Of a stretch of 16,315 nt of DNA, positions 1 through 6,118 are shown in pieces; the stretch's first letter is position 1; every line of letters starts with the position of its first letter. Below the pieces are notes generated by a model that was not told where the DNA came from, searched no databases, and was given only the letters and a program-made list of their open reading frames with translations. The position numbers and the translations under genes were made by a program. Location: positions 1 to 16,315 of the forward strand of contig DASXCK010000469.1 in assembly GCA_036491235.1 (NCBI GenBank), read 5' to 3'. The stretch is from JAVDCA01 sp036491235 (GTDB lineage Bacteria > Pseudomonadota > Alphaproteobacteria > Rhizobiales > Xanthobacteraceae).

Positions 1-1
1 G

Positions 2-400
2 GGCTTCTCGGTCACGATGGTGCGCGCCGACCACTCGTCGGGCGACATCGCGAACGGCATGCCGATCTATCTCGGCAATCCCTGCGGCGTGATCATCAAG
101 GCGCCGGGCGAACCCACGATCTATCACATGGGCGACACGGACATCTTCTCCGACATGGCGCTGATCAACGAGATCTACGCCCCGAAGATCGCCATGGTGC
201 CGATCGGCGACCGCTTCACCATGAGCCCCGCGACGGCCGCGCTCGCGGTCAAGCGCTTCTTCAAGCTCGATGCCGTGATTCCTTGCCATTACGGCTCGTT
301 CCCGATCATCGAGCCGACGCCCGACAAGTTCGTCGACGCGATGAAGGGGCATTCGACCAAAGTAATCGTGCCCGAGAAGGGCAAGGCGATGAAGGTGTAG
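2..400 (+). CDS. UPF0173-type metal-dependent hydrolase, C-terminal part
   Basis: The reading frame is open from the first bases of the window and ends at TAG 398-400, so the N-terminal part lies upstream. About 132 residues are visible. The fold is the metallo-beta-lactamase type: the visible metal-ligand motifs are ADHSSG near the start, GDTD about 45 residues later and PCHYGSF near the C-terminus, which together fit the YtkL/UPF0173 family of cytoplasmic Zn-dependent hydrolases. The first HxHxDH-like motif of the family would be in the missing part. The physiological substrate of this family is not established. The gene runs in the same direction as prmB but is separated from it by a repeat-like stretch. 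An internal ATG at 17 is not the real start, because conserved sequence continues upstream of it. Family call is strong; function is unknown. Confidence 0.85.
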   Translation, partial: GFSVTMVRADHSSGDIANGMPIYLGNPCGVIIKAPGEPTIYHMGDTDIFSDMALINEIYAPKIAMVPIGDRFTMSPATAALAVKRFFKLDAVIPCHYGSFPIIEPTPDKFVDAMKGHSTKVIVPEKGKAMKV

Positions 401-408
401 CGAAGAAC

Positions 409-488
409 GCGAATGGCGAAGACGAATAGCAAGAGGGCGAGCAATTCGCTTCTCACAATTCGTCATTTCGCTACTCATTATTATTCGC
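409..488. repeat. Imperfect inverted repeat of GCGAAT/ATTCGC type
   Basis: The left side carries GCGAATGGCGAAGACGAAT and the right side ends in TACTCATTATTATTCGC, giving an imperfect palindrome about 80 bp long between the hydrolase and prmB. Stretches made of GCGAAT-, GCGAGTAGC- and ATTCGC-like words are familiar intergenic filler in Bradyrhizobium-like genomes (from memory, not searched). It looks non-coding, which argues against a prmB start at 413. Confidence 0.45.
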
Positions 489-490
489 AA

Positions 491-505
491 AGGACATCCG
501 CAGTG
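491..505 (+). promoter_or_regulatory. Ribosome binding site and GTG start deciding the prmB N-terminus
   Basis: AGGA at 491-494 lies 8 nt before GTG 503. The upstream ATG at 413 has no purine-rich site at a good distance and sits in the repeat. The GTG start gives a 308-residue protein, close to the roughly 310 residues of E. coli PrmB. Confidence 0.65.
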
Positions 506-1429
506 GCCACTCGCGTCCGCCGTCGCACCAAATCGCCGCGCGAGCTCAAGACGATCATCGACCTCGTGCGCTATGCGGTGTCGTGCTTTCGCGCCGCCAA
601 GATCGCGATCGCGCACGGCACGACCGATCCGGTGGCCGAGGCCGCGTTCCTGGTCGGCGAAACGCTGCATCTGCCGCCCGAGCGGTTCGATGCATTCTCG
701 CGCACGCACGTCACCGCCAAGGAGCGCGCGGCGGTCATCGCTCTCATCGAGCGCCGCGTGCGCACGCGCAAGCCCGCCGCCTACCTGGTGCACAAGAGCT
801 ACATTCAGGGCTTGGCGTTCTACGTCGACGAGCGCGTGATCGTGCCGCGGTCGTATCTCGGGGAGCTCTTGGCCGGCGATCTGTTCGCAGACGACGGGCT
901 GGTCGATCCTGCGCGTGTCGGCCGCGTGCTCGACCTGTGCACCGGCTCGGGATGCCTCGCGATTCTCGCCGCCATGCGGTTTGCCGACGCAAACGTCGAT
1001 GCGGCGGATATTTCGCGCGATGCCCTCGAGGTCGCGCGCATCAATGTGCGCGACCATGGCCTCGAGGATCGCGTGCGGCTGCGCCGCGGCGACCTCTATG
1101 GCGCGGTCGCCGACGAGTGTTACGACCTGATCCTGACCAACCCGCCTTACGTAAATGCGTCCGGCATGTCGGCGCTGCCGCCCGAATGCCGGCACGAGCC
1201 GCGCCGCGCACTCGCGGGCGGCAGCGACGGCATGAAATTCATTCGCCGCATCATCGCGGAAGCGCCGCGTCATCTGACCGAGACGGGTGGGCTCCTGTGC
1301 GAGGTCGGGCGCGGGCGTACCGCGGTCGAGCGGGCGTTTCCGCGGGTGCCGTTCCTGTGGCTCGATACGGAAGAGAGTTCGGGCGAGGTGTTTTGGATCG
1401 ATGCGAAGGCGCTGCGGTCGGCTTTGTAG
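503..1429 (+). CDS. prmB: Ribosomal protein L3 N5-glutamine methyltransferase PrmB
   Basis: PrmB transfers a methyl group from S-adenosylmethionine to the side-chain amide of a glutamine in ribosomal protein L3 (uL3), acting in the cytoplasm during ribosome assembly. Counting from the GTG at 503 (308 aa), an N-terminal helical domain is followed by the FYVDERVIVPRS segment typical of HemK/PrmB proteins, the SAM-binding motif VLDLCTGSG at about 142-150 and the catalytic NPPY at 213-216. The C-terminal RHEPRRALAGGSDG and VPFLWLD stretches match PrmB rather than PrmC as I remember these families. A start at ATG 413 would add 30 residues encoded by repeat-like DNA and is less likely. The TAG stop (1427-1429) overlaps the first bases of a palindromic repeat. 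No associated L3 gene is nearby; standalone prmB is normal. Confidence 0.93.
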   Translation: MATRVRRRTKSPRELKTIIDLVRYAVSCFRAAKIAIAHGTTDPVAEAAFLVGETLHLPPERFDAFSRTHVTAKERAAVIALIERRVRTRKPAAYLVHKSYIQGLAFYVDERVIVPRSYLGELLAGDLFADDGLVDPARVGRVLDLCTGSGCLAILAAMRFADANVDAADISRDALEVARINVRDHGLEDRVRLRRGDLYGAVADECYDLILTNPPYVNASGMSALPPECRHEPRRALAGGSDGMKFIRRIIAEAPRHLTETGGLLCEVGRGRTAVERAFPRVPFLWLDTEESSGEVFWIDAKALRSAL

Positions 1430-1513
1430 GATGGGGCTGAGCGTCAAGCGAAACCCATCGCTTCGATCGCCGACTCATAGATGATGGGTTTCGCCGCGCT
1501 CAACCCATCCTAC
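1426..1513. repeat. Palindromic intergenic repeat, GTAGGATGGG...CCCATCCTAC
   Basis: Arm one (1426-1459) reads GTAGGATGGG, then GAGCG, then GCGAAACCCATC. Arm two (1483-1513) is its reverse complement with small differences and ends CAACCCATCCTAC. The two arms are separated by 23 nt. This is the widespread 'GTAGGATGGGTTGAGC...' REP-like unit of Rhizobiales and other proteobacteria (recognised from memory). It lies between two convergent genes and could fold in RNA from either strand. It supplies the prmB stop codon. Confidence 0.8.
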
Positions 1514-1517
1514 GTCG

Positions 1518-2093
1518 CTACTCGGCGAGTTCCTTCTCGATCGCCATGATCACGCGCGGATCGGTCGGCTCGACCTCGGATGGGAACGCCGCCACGATGT
1601 GGCCCTCGCGGCCGATCAGGTATTTGTGGAAATTCCAGCGCGGCACGTCGAGCGGGCGCTCGCTCGCGGCCCATTTGTAGAACGGATGCGGGTTTGCGCC
1701 CCTCACCACGGCTTTCTCGGCAATCGCGAACGTGACGCCGTACGTGCGGTTGGCGGTCTCATGAATTTCGGCGGCGCCGCCGGGCTCCTGGCCGCCGAAA
1801 TCGTTGGACGGTACCGCGATCATCATCAGGCCGCGGTCGTGACAGCGCGCCCACAATTGCTGCAGGCCGGCATATTGCGGCGTGAATCCGCATTGCGAGG
1901 CGGTGTTGACCACAAGGATCGGCTTGCCGGCGAAATCAGCGAGCCGAATGTTGCCGCCGTCGAGCGACGTGAAGCCAAAGGCGTACGCGGTCAAGCGGCT
2001 CATGTCGGGCGTCTGCGCGGCGGCCGGCAAGGCAAGTGCGCCGGCGAGCAAAACAATCGCGTTCCGGCGGGTCGTGGACATGGTCGCGGACAT
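1518..2093 (-). CDS. Exported glutathione-peroxidase-family thiol peroxidase
   Basis: Enzymes of this family reduce hydroperoxides using a cysteine thiol; many bacterial members take electrons from thioredoxin rather than glutathione. The 191-residue protein starts with a twin-arginine signal (TTRRNAIVLLAGALALPAAA, residues 7-26), suggesting folded export to the periplasm. The catalytic tetrad is visible: Cys68 in NTASQCGFTPQY, Gln102 in FGGQEPG, and Trp153-Asn154 in WNFHKYL. The usual second cysteine before YGVTF is replaced (EIHETANRTYGVTF), so it lacks the canonical resolving Cys; Cys84 is the only other cysteine. ATG 2093 is preceded by GAGG at 5 nt; a second in-frame ATG at 2081 follows because a 12-bp stretch is duplicated, and either may be used. 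The gene is convergent with prmB. Family assignment is firm; the reductant is unknown. Confidence 0.9.
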   Translation of the reverse strand: MSATMSTTRRNAIVLLAGALALPAAAQTPDMSRLTAYAFGFTSLDGGNIRLADFAGKPILVVNTASQCGFTPQYAGLQQLWARCHDRGLMMIAVPSNDFGGQEPGGAAEIHETANRTYGVTFAIAEKAVVRGANPHPFYKWAASERPLDVPRWNFHKYLIGREGHIVAAFPSEVEPTDPRVIMAIEKELAE

Positions 2094-2311
2094 GGTCGCC
2101 TCGTCGAATGCGGTGACATGGGGCAGTCCTGGCTGCGTATGCGGTTACGATCGTCCAGGCGGCCGGGTTCAATTGTGGCAGACCGCGAAACCGCCGAACA
2201 CGAGACACGTACCTTCGGCAGGGGCTGCTTATAGCTCGTTTTCCGCCGACGGGCGTCGCGGATGGCCATGAGGCGAGGTGAGGCGGGATGAAGTCGAGAT
2301 AAAAACGCACA

Positions 2312-2335
2312 TAGCGCAACTTTACCAGTGCGCTA
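2312..2335. promoter_or_regulatory. Inverted repeat TAGCGCA-N10-TGCGCTA, possible operator
   Basis: The perfect 7-bp arms lie at 2312-2318 and 2329-2335, with centres 17 bp apart. The site is about 30 bp upstream of the candidate -35 element of the next gene, a position suitable for an activator. No T-run follows, so it is not an obvious terminator. The binding protein is unknown. Confidence 0.3.
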
Positions 2336-2364
2336 CCATCGCTGGCGGAGCCCGGCGAAATTAA

Positions 2365-2389
2365 GGAACTTTGATCATTTTGCCGTGTT
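2365..2389 (+). promoter_or_regulatory. Possible EcfG-type (general stress sigma) promoter
   Basis: GGAAC at 2365-2369 and TGTT at 2386-2389 are 16 nt apart. The alphaproteobacterial EcfG consensus is GGAAC-N16/17-CGTT, so one of nine positions differs. The predicted transcript start near 2396 would give a leader of about 60 nt before the 2454 gene. Short motifs of this kind arise by chance, so this is a suggestion only. Confidence 0.35.
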
Positions 2390-2453
2390 GGGCTCGTGCT
2401 ACGCTTGCTGGGCGTCTATCTGTAGCGGCATATCGGGGGATGAGGAGCTGTAA

Positions 2454-3338
2454 GTGACCATGTCCCGCTATGCGTATGACTACTCGCTCACGCCGGCGCG
2501 GCCGACCGGCTGGCGCGCAACCTTCACCACCATAACGGTCGTCGGAACCGTGATGGCCGTTTCGGCCATCAGCGGCGCCCTGGTGACTCTCGATCTTTTC
2601 GGGGCGCCAGCGGACGCGTCGAGGATTGCCACTGCGATTCCAGACCGGCCCGTGCCGCAGCCGGTTGCGGCGCCGCTGGTCCACGCGGCCGCCAAAGCAG
2701 CCAGCGCACCTGCGGCCGCGAGTCATAACGTCGCGCCGCCTCCCACCACCACGGCCACGGTCGCGCCGCCGACCACGGTAGCGGCGGCCCAGGCGACTTC
2801 GCGGGTTCCACCGCCGCCGGCTGCGGCACCCGCACTGACGGCACCTGCTCAGACGGCACCTGCTCAGACGGCACCTGCACAAACGGCGTCCGCCCAACCG
2901 GCGCCCGTGGCTGCAGTCCCACAACAGCCGGCGCCGGCACCCGCCGCCCTCGCTGACAGTGACCTGACGTTCGCCAAGGGCTATGCGATGCGCCAGGCCG
3001 CCGGGCACGGCGCGGTGACGCGTCACGGCAAGGTCGTCGTTGAGGCGAAGACGCAGCTTGGCCGTGCCGCCGTCAAGTCGAAGCCGAAGGCCTACGCGCA
3101 CAACAACAGTCAGGATCGACGGCGTGTCGAGACGGCGAGAGCGGCGCCACAGCCGACGCGCGCATATGGCATGTTCGACCGTTTCGATCGGCCCGATCAG
3201 TTCAATTTTGCGCGCCATCAGACACTGGCGTTCGGCGAGCAACGCATGGCGCGCCGCCGCAACGACGCGCCGCCGCCGCGTCCGTCCGGCGGCCTATTCG
3301 GGAATTCATCGGGCGGCTTGTTCGGCGGCCTGTTCTGA
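2454..3338 (+). CDS. Ala/Pro-rich membrane-anchored hypothetical protein
   Basis: I do not recognise a characterised family. The 294 residues comprise a short cytoplasmic tail, one hydrophobic segment (about 23-48, TTITVVGTVMAVSAISGALV), a long Ala/Pro/Thr-rich low-complexity region (about 55-165) with a 5-residue TAPAQ tandem repeat, a basic region (about 175-240) and a Gly-Leu-Phe-rich end with GGLFG repeated up to the stop. This layout suggests an inner-membrane anchor with a flexible periplasmic stretch. The start is ambiguous: GTG 2454 is 6 nt after GAGGAG (2442-2447), while ATG 2460 is 12 nt after it; the GTG fits spacing better. A strong terminator hairpin follows. A near-full-length antisense frame overlaps it but is an artefact of codon bias. 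Function is unknown. Confidence 0.7.
   Translation: MTMSRYAYDYSLTPARPTGWRATFTTITVVGTVMAVSAISGALVTLDLFGAPADASRIATAIPDRPVPQPVAAPLVHAAAKAASAPAAASHNVAPPPTTTATVAPPTTVAAAQATSRVPPPPAAAPALTAPAQTAPAQTAPAQTASAQPAPVAAVPQQPAPAPAALADSDLTFAKGYAMRQAAGHGAVTRHGKVVVEAKTQLGRAAVKSKPKAYAHNNSQDRRRVETARAAPQPTRAYGMFDRFDRPDQFNFARHQTLAFGEQRMARRRNDAPPPRPSGGLFGNSSGGLFGGLF
2837..2896 (+). repeat. 15-bp tandem repeat, four units, encoding TAPAQ
   Basis: Units GACGGCACCTGCTCA at 2837-2851 and 2852-2866 are identical. The third (2867-2881) differs by two bases and the fourth (2882-2896) is more diverged. Because the unit is a multiple of three, gain or loss changes linker length without a frameshift. Confidence 0.85.
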
Positions 3339-3360
3339 TCGCCTGAAGGTTATGCAAAGA

Positions 3361-3393
3361 CGAACGGCCCGACGCATCGCGTCGGGCCGTTCG
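3361..3393. terminator. Strong bidirectional hairpin terminator
   Basis: A perfect 15-bp stem, CGAACGGCCCGACGC (3361-3375) with its complement (3379-3393), is closed by a 3-nt ATC loop. CGTTTGG follows on the plus strand and TCTTTGC on the minus strand, so U-runs are short on both sides. It lies between two convergent stops (3338 and 3416) and probably ends both transcripts. Confidence 0.8.
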
Positions 3394-3415
3394 CGTTTGG
3401 TACGCGTGCGCTCGT

Positions 3416-4312
3416 TTATGAAAGCACATGGTATTTCTTGAACCAGGCCTGCATTTGCTTCCAGGCGTCCTCGGCTGCGTCCTTGCGATAGCTGGCGCGA
3501 TAGTCGGCCTCGAATCCGTGCGGGGCACCCGGGTAGATGTGGAACTCGGCGGGCTTGTTGGCGGCCTTCATGGCGGCCTCCATGGCCTGCACCTGAGCGA
3601 CCGGAATCCCCTGGTCCTCGGCACCATAAAGCCCGAGCACGGGCGCCTTCATCTCCGGGACGAGTTGCATCGGGGCTTTCGGCCACACCGGATTGGGCGG
3701 ATCCGTGAGGGTGCCGTAGAACGCGACCGACGCCTTCAGGTCCGGATTATGCGAGGTGTACTCCCACACCGTACGGCCGCCGCGGCAGAAGCCCATGATG
3801 CCAAGGCGGTTGGTGTCGCCGCCCTGCTGCTTTGCCCACGCGACGGTGGCGTCGAGATCGGCAAACAGCTCGGCGTCGGGCTTCTTGTTGACGATCGGCA
3901 AGAGCTTCGGGGTCTCGGTGATGTCGAGAAGATTGACGCCGAAGCGGAAATAGTAATCGGGCGCGATCGCCAGTGCGCCGAGTTTCGCCATCCGCCGGGT
4001 GATGTCCTTGACCCACTCGTGCAGGCCGAAAATCTCCATCGCGACCAGGACGACGGGCGGGTTCGTCGCGTTGACGGGGCGCGCGTAGTAGATGGGCATC
4101 TCGCCGCCCGTGACCGCCACCTTGGCGTCCCCGGCCTTGAGGCCCGTGGTATCGGTCTTGATCGCCTCGGCGCGCACCGGGCCCGCCGCAAGCGTGTAGC
4201 CGGCCGCCACTGCGGCCGACGCGGTCATGAACCCGCGCCGCGACAGGTCGGGCGTCTTCATAAGGCCGATAGCATCGGCCGTCAGATCGGAGATTTTGGG
4301 TTGCACGGTCAT
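3416..4312 (-). CDS. Tat-exported dienelactone hydrolase family protein
   Basis: This is an alpha/beta-hydrolase of the dienelactone hydrolase family. Classical members hydrolyse dienelactones in chlorocatechol breakdown, but many relatives have other or unknown ester substrates. From ATG 4312 the protein has 298 residues. A twin-arginine signal (LSRRGFMTASAAVAAG, about 23-38, with a downstream AEA site) predicts periplasmic export. The catalytic Cys176 lies in GFCRGG, Asp233 in GAEDQG and His265 in PHGF, and Glu93 in AMEIFGL matches the accessory Glu of the family. ATG 4312 is chosen because GGGAGG lies 5 nt upstream; a longer frame to 4351 lacks such a site. It is convergent with the Ala/Pro-rich gene and divergent from the next one. 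There is no aromatic-degradation cluster nearby, so the true substrate is open. Confidence 0.88.
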   Translation of the reverse strand: MTVQPKISDLTADAIGLMKTPDLSRRGFMTASAAVAAGYTLAAGPVRAEAIKTDTTGLKAGDAKVAVTGGEMPIYYARPVNATNPPVVLVAMEIFGLHEWVKDITRRMAKLGALAIAPDYYFRFGVNLLDITETPKLLPIVNKKPDAELFADLDATVAWAKQQGGDTNRLGIMGFCRGGRTVWEYTSHNPDLKASVAFYGTLTDPPNPVWPKAPMQLVPEMKAPVLGLYGAEDQGIPVAQVQAMEAAMKAANKPAEFHIYPGAPHGFEADYRASYRKDAAEDAWKQMQAWFKKYHVLS

Positions 4313-4355
4313 TCGGTCCTCCCTTGAGCGCGACTTGCAGCCGGTTAACACCCCG

Positions 4356-4393
4356 CTCCACCGATTATTGCATTAGTCGACAGATCGGTGGAG
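4356..4393. promoter_or_regulatory. 10-bp inverted repeat in divergent promoter region
   Basis: CTCCACCGAT (4356-4365) is repeated in perfect inverted form at 4384-4393 with 18 nt between the arms. It lies 44 nt upstream of the hydrolase start. It could be an operator for a dimeric regulator or an RNA hairpin; there is no T-run. Confidence 0.4.
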
Positions 4394-4445
4394 GGCCTTG
4401 CGCCAGGGCAGGGGACGCCGTACCCGATTGGAGGCAATGACGATT

Positions 4446-4473
4446 CGTCAATATTTGCGCGTCAATATTTGCG
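4446..4473. repeat. Perfect 14-bp tandem repeat CGTCAATATTTGCG x2
   Basis: Two exactly adjacent copies occupy 4446-4459 and 4460-4473. The AT-rich core (AATATTT) stands out from the GC-rich surroundings. The position between divergent genes at 4312 and 4565 suggests a protein-binding site or a promoter element, but a simple slippage duplication is also possible. Confidence 0.5.
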
Positions 4474-4564
4474 ACGAAAGTTCCTCCGCGTTGCCTCATG
4501 ATGAGCACGAAGTTGCCGAAAACCGGTGGCCTATTGACGGCGGGATGATTGCGGGTGGTCGGGC

Positions 4565-5374
4565 ATGGGTCGCTTGCCTAAGCTTTTTCGCGTTGGCTCC
4601 AAGCTGGTGCTGGAAATCCTGCCGTCCGTCGCCGCGACGGTGATCGGCGGCTACCTCCTGGCCCAGATGCACTTTGGCCATAGCACCGAGCCGCCGGCCC
4701 AACCCCCGATCGCATCCACCCAGCCGCCGACAGTCGGCCAGGACCGCGCCACCATCCACGAGGTGCTCAAGGAGCGCCGTGAGAGGCCGGAAAAGCCCGC
4801 GCAGGTGCGCGCGGCCGCGACCGCTATCCCGGCGAGCACGCCTGCGGCGGCTCCCGCACGGACGGCCAGAATCCCGACCGGTATGGACTCAATCGGACCC
4901 CGCGAGCCCATGGCACCGAGCCGCCCGAGCTTGACGGCCGCGGTCGCCGTGCCTGCTGTCGCGCCGCCGCTTGATGCCGAAACCGAAGTCTACGTACCGG
5001 CGCCCCCGCCGGGGCTACCTCCGGCGCCGCCGCGCGGCATGGACGCGCCGACCGTGATCGTGCCGTCGGTCGCGACCGCCGCCCCGCCGCCTGCGGCCAC
5101 GGCGCCCAGTGCGCCGCCGCCTGCTACGGCATTAAGTGCGCCGGCGCCAGCCGACGCCTTGCCGACGGCTGCTGCACCATCGGAGCCTGCTGATCATCGA
5201 GGCGGCGTGTTCTCGACGTTCTCGAGCTTTGTCGGCCACGCCGCGAATGCCACAGGCCACACCGTCAACTGGGTGATCGATCTGCCCGGCAAAGCGATTT
5301 CGGCCGGGGGCCGCGCCATCGGCGTCAACTCGCCGCCGCCGGCCCCGCCGCAGCAGCCGCGCCCCCTGTCCTGA
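4565..5374 (+). CDS. Pro/Ala-rich single-pass membrane hypothetical protein
   Basis: No characterised family is recognised. The 269-residue protein has a short basic N-terminus, one hydrophobic segment (about 13-34, LVLEILPSVAATVIGGYLLA) and then a long Pro/Ala-rich region (about 40-215) broken by a charged helical patch (DRATIHEVLKERRERPEK, about 60-77). It ends with a less biased segment (about 220-255, with HAANATGHTVNWVIDLPGKA) and a Pro-rich tail. The layout resembles membrane-anchored proteins with a periplasm-spanning linker. ATG 4565 follows a GGGTGG stretch. The stop codon lies in an 18-bp tandem duplication, giving a second in-frame TGA. It parallels the 2454 protein in architecture but not in sequence. 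An 81-codon frame at 4398-4643 overlaps its start in another frame and is not supported. Confidence 0.7.
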   Translation: MGRLPKLFRVGSKLVLEILPSVAATVIGGYLLAQMHFGHSTEPPAQPPIASTQPPTVGQDRATIHEVLKERRERPEKPAQVRAAATAIPASTPAAAPARTARIPTGMDSIGPREPMAPSRPSLTAAVAVPAVAPPLDAETEVYVPAPPPGLPPAPPRGMDAPTVIVPSVATAAPPPAATAPSAPPPATALSAPAPADALPTAAAPSEPADHRGGVFSTFSSFVGHAANATGHTVNWVIDLPGKAISAGGRAIGVNSPPPAPPQQPRPLS

Positions 5375-5402
5375 CGCCGAACACTGTCCTGACGCCGAAG
5401 AC
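5367..5402 (+). repeat. 18-bp tandem duplication spanning the stop codon
   Basis: TGTCCTGACGCCGAACAC (5367-5384) is followed directly by a copy with one change (5385-5402). The unit contains the TGA stop of the 4565 gene, so the copy carries a second TGA (5390-5392) in the same frame. Confidence 0.85.
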
Positions 5403-5438
5403 CTGACCGCGAACGCAAAGGCCGATCAGCCGCGCGCG

Positions 5439-5633
5439 CTAGGCGGCGGCCGGAAAACGCGCCATGGTCTCGAACGTATAGCCGCAGGCGCCACATTCCC
5501 ACAGGTGACGCACCCTGCGTTCATCGACATCCTCGGACCATTCCGCGGCATAGATCATCTTGCCGCATTGGGCGCAGGTGATGAGCGGCTTGGCACGCAC
5601 CGCCGTGAGGATGCTGTGAGGGCGCAGCTCCAT
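5439..5633 (-). CDS. Small double-CxxC zinc-ribbon-like protein
   Basis: The predicted 64-residue protein starts MELRPHSIL and has two CxxC pairs: Cys20/Cys23 in TCAQCG and Cys47/Cys50 in ECGACG, 24 residues apart. This is the spacing of a zinc ribbon. Small proteins of this pattern (with the KPLITCAQCG and FPAAA ends) recur in Bradyrhizobium-like genomes, as I recall, with no assigned function. ATG 5633 has GGGAGG 7 nt upstream, which decides the start; a longer frame to 5738 would add 35 residues without a comparable ribosome site. It may bind Zn and act in nucleic-acid or protein contact, but that is only by analogy. It is convergent with the 4565 gene and divergent from the tautomerase. 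Confidence 0.8.
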   Translation of the reverse strand: MELRPHSILTAVRAKPLITCAQCGKMIYAAEWSEDVDERRVRHLWECGACGYTFETMARFPAAA

Positions 5634-5860
5634 CGAAAGGCCTCCCGGATACGCTTTCAACCCCGCCAGCGACGCGATGTTAGCCGTCGAGTGCGCCACA
5701 TCAAGCAGCGACGCTGACCCATACCGTCGCCGGAACATGAGGATCCATTATTGATCGATCGGCTGTCCGCCGCGACGCGCACGCGCCGCCAGAGCGGTCT
5801 TGAACTAAGACCTGCGGCATGCCGTACTGCGCGCCGTAATCGGCATCTAGGGAGAAAGTC

Positions 5861-6052
5861 ATGCCTGAAATCGTCGTCTATGCCCTGGGCGGGCGTTCGC
5901 TCGACCAGAAGCGCGGGCTGATGAAGGACATCACAGACGCGGTGGTGAAGAATTTCAAGGTTGAACCGGCCGCCGTGGTGATTACGCTCGTCGAGTCCGA
6001 GAAGCAGGACAAGATGAAGGGCGGCGTCCTGTTCAGCGAGGCGCACCGCTAG
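5861..6052 (+). CDS. 4-oxalocrotonate tautomerase family protein
   Basis: At 63 residues it has the usual length for a single beta-alpha-beta subunit of the 4-OT group, which forms hexamers and catalyses keto-enol shifts with an N-terminal proline as general base. After Met removal Pro1 is present (MPEIVVYALGGRS) and Arg11 in GGRS matches the substrate-binding arginine of 4-OT. The C-terminal half (VVITLVESEK...GGVLF) follows the family pattern, although the aromatic at the Phe50 position of classical 4-OT is not evident. A GGGAGA site lies 7 nt before ATG 5861. The dehydrogenase starts 66 nt downstream in the same direction and may share the transcript. There is no catechol meta-cleavage cluster, so the substrate is not predictable. 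Confidence 0.88.
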   Translation: MPEIVVYALGGRSLDQKRGLMKDITDAVVKNFKVEPAAVVITLVESEKQDKMKGGVLFSEAHR

Positions 6053-6118
6053 CCACGCCGGCACGCCATCGGCCGGGTCGGCGGGCCCCGGCCCTGGCAT
6101 CATCGAGCTCGAATTCGC

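Larger units (their letters stand above)
2094..2453. other. 360-bp divergent intergenic region
   Basis: This gap separates the minus-strand peroxidase from the plus-strand Ala/Pro-rich protein and must hold both promoters. The half next to the peroxidase contains only GC-rich frames without convincing signals. The half next to the plus-strand gene is more AT-rich and holds a 7-bp inverted repeat (2312-2335) and a GGAAC promoter-like element (2365-2389). I see no credible gene inside. Confidence 0.6.

Noticed and set aside
2837..2896. CRISPR-like tandem repeat
   Set aside because: The units are directly adjacent without spacers and encode a protein linker; no cas genes are present.
2361..3242. 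293-codon minus-strand frame with Arg/Cys-rich repeats
   Set aside because: The repeats are the reverse of the 15-bp tandem repeat and Ala/Pro codons of the plus-strand gene. Start and terminator signals favour the plus strand.
3428..4327. 299-codon plus-strand frame opposite the dienelactone hydrolase
   Set aside because: The minus-strand gene has a Tat signal, catalytic triad and ribosome site; the plus-strand frame has none.
4430..4484. GGAAC (minus strand, 4484-4480) as an EcfG promoter for the hydrolase
   Set aside because: At 16 or 17 nt downstream the sequence is GACG or ACGC, not CGTT, and the leader would be long.
4398..4643. 81-codon frame upstream of the Pro/Ala-rich gene
   Set aside because: It overlaps the 4565 gene in another frame, includes the 14-bp tandem repeat as codons, and has no recognisable protein.
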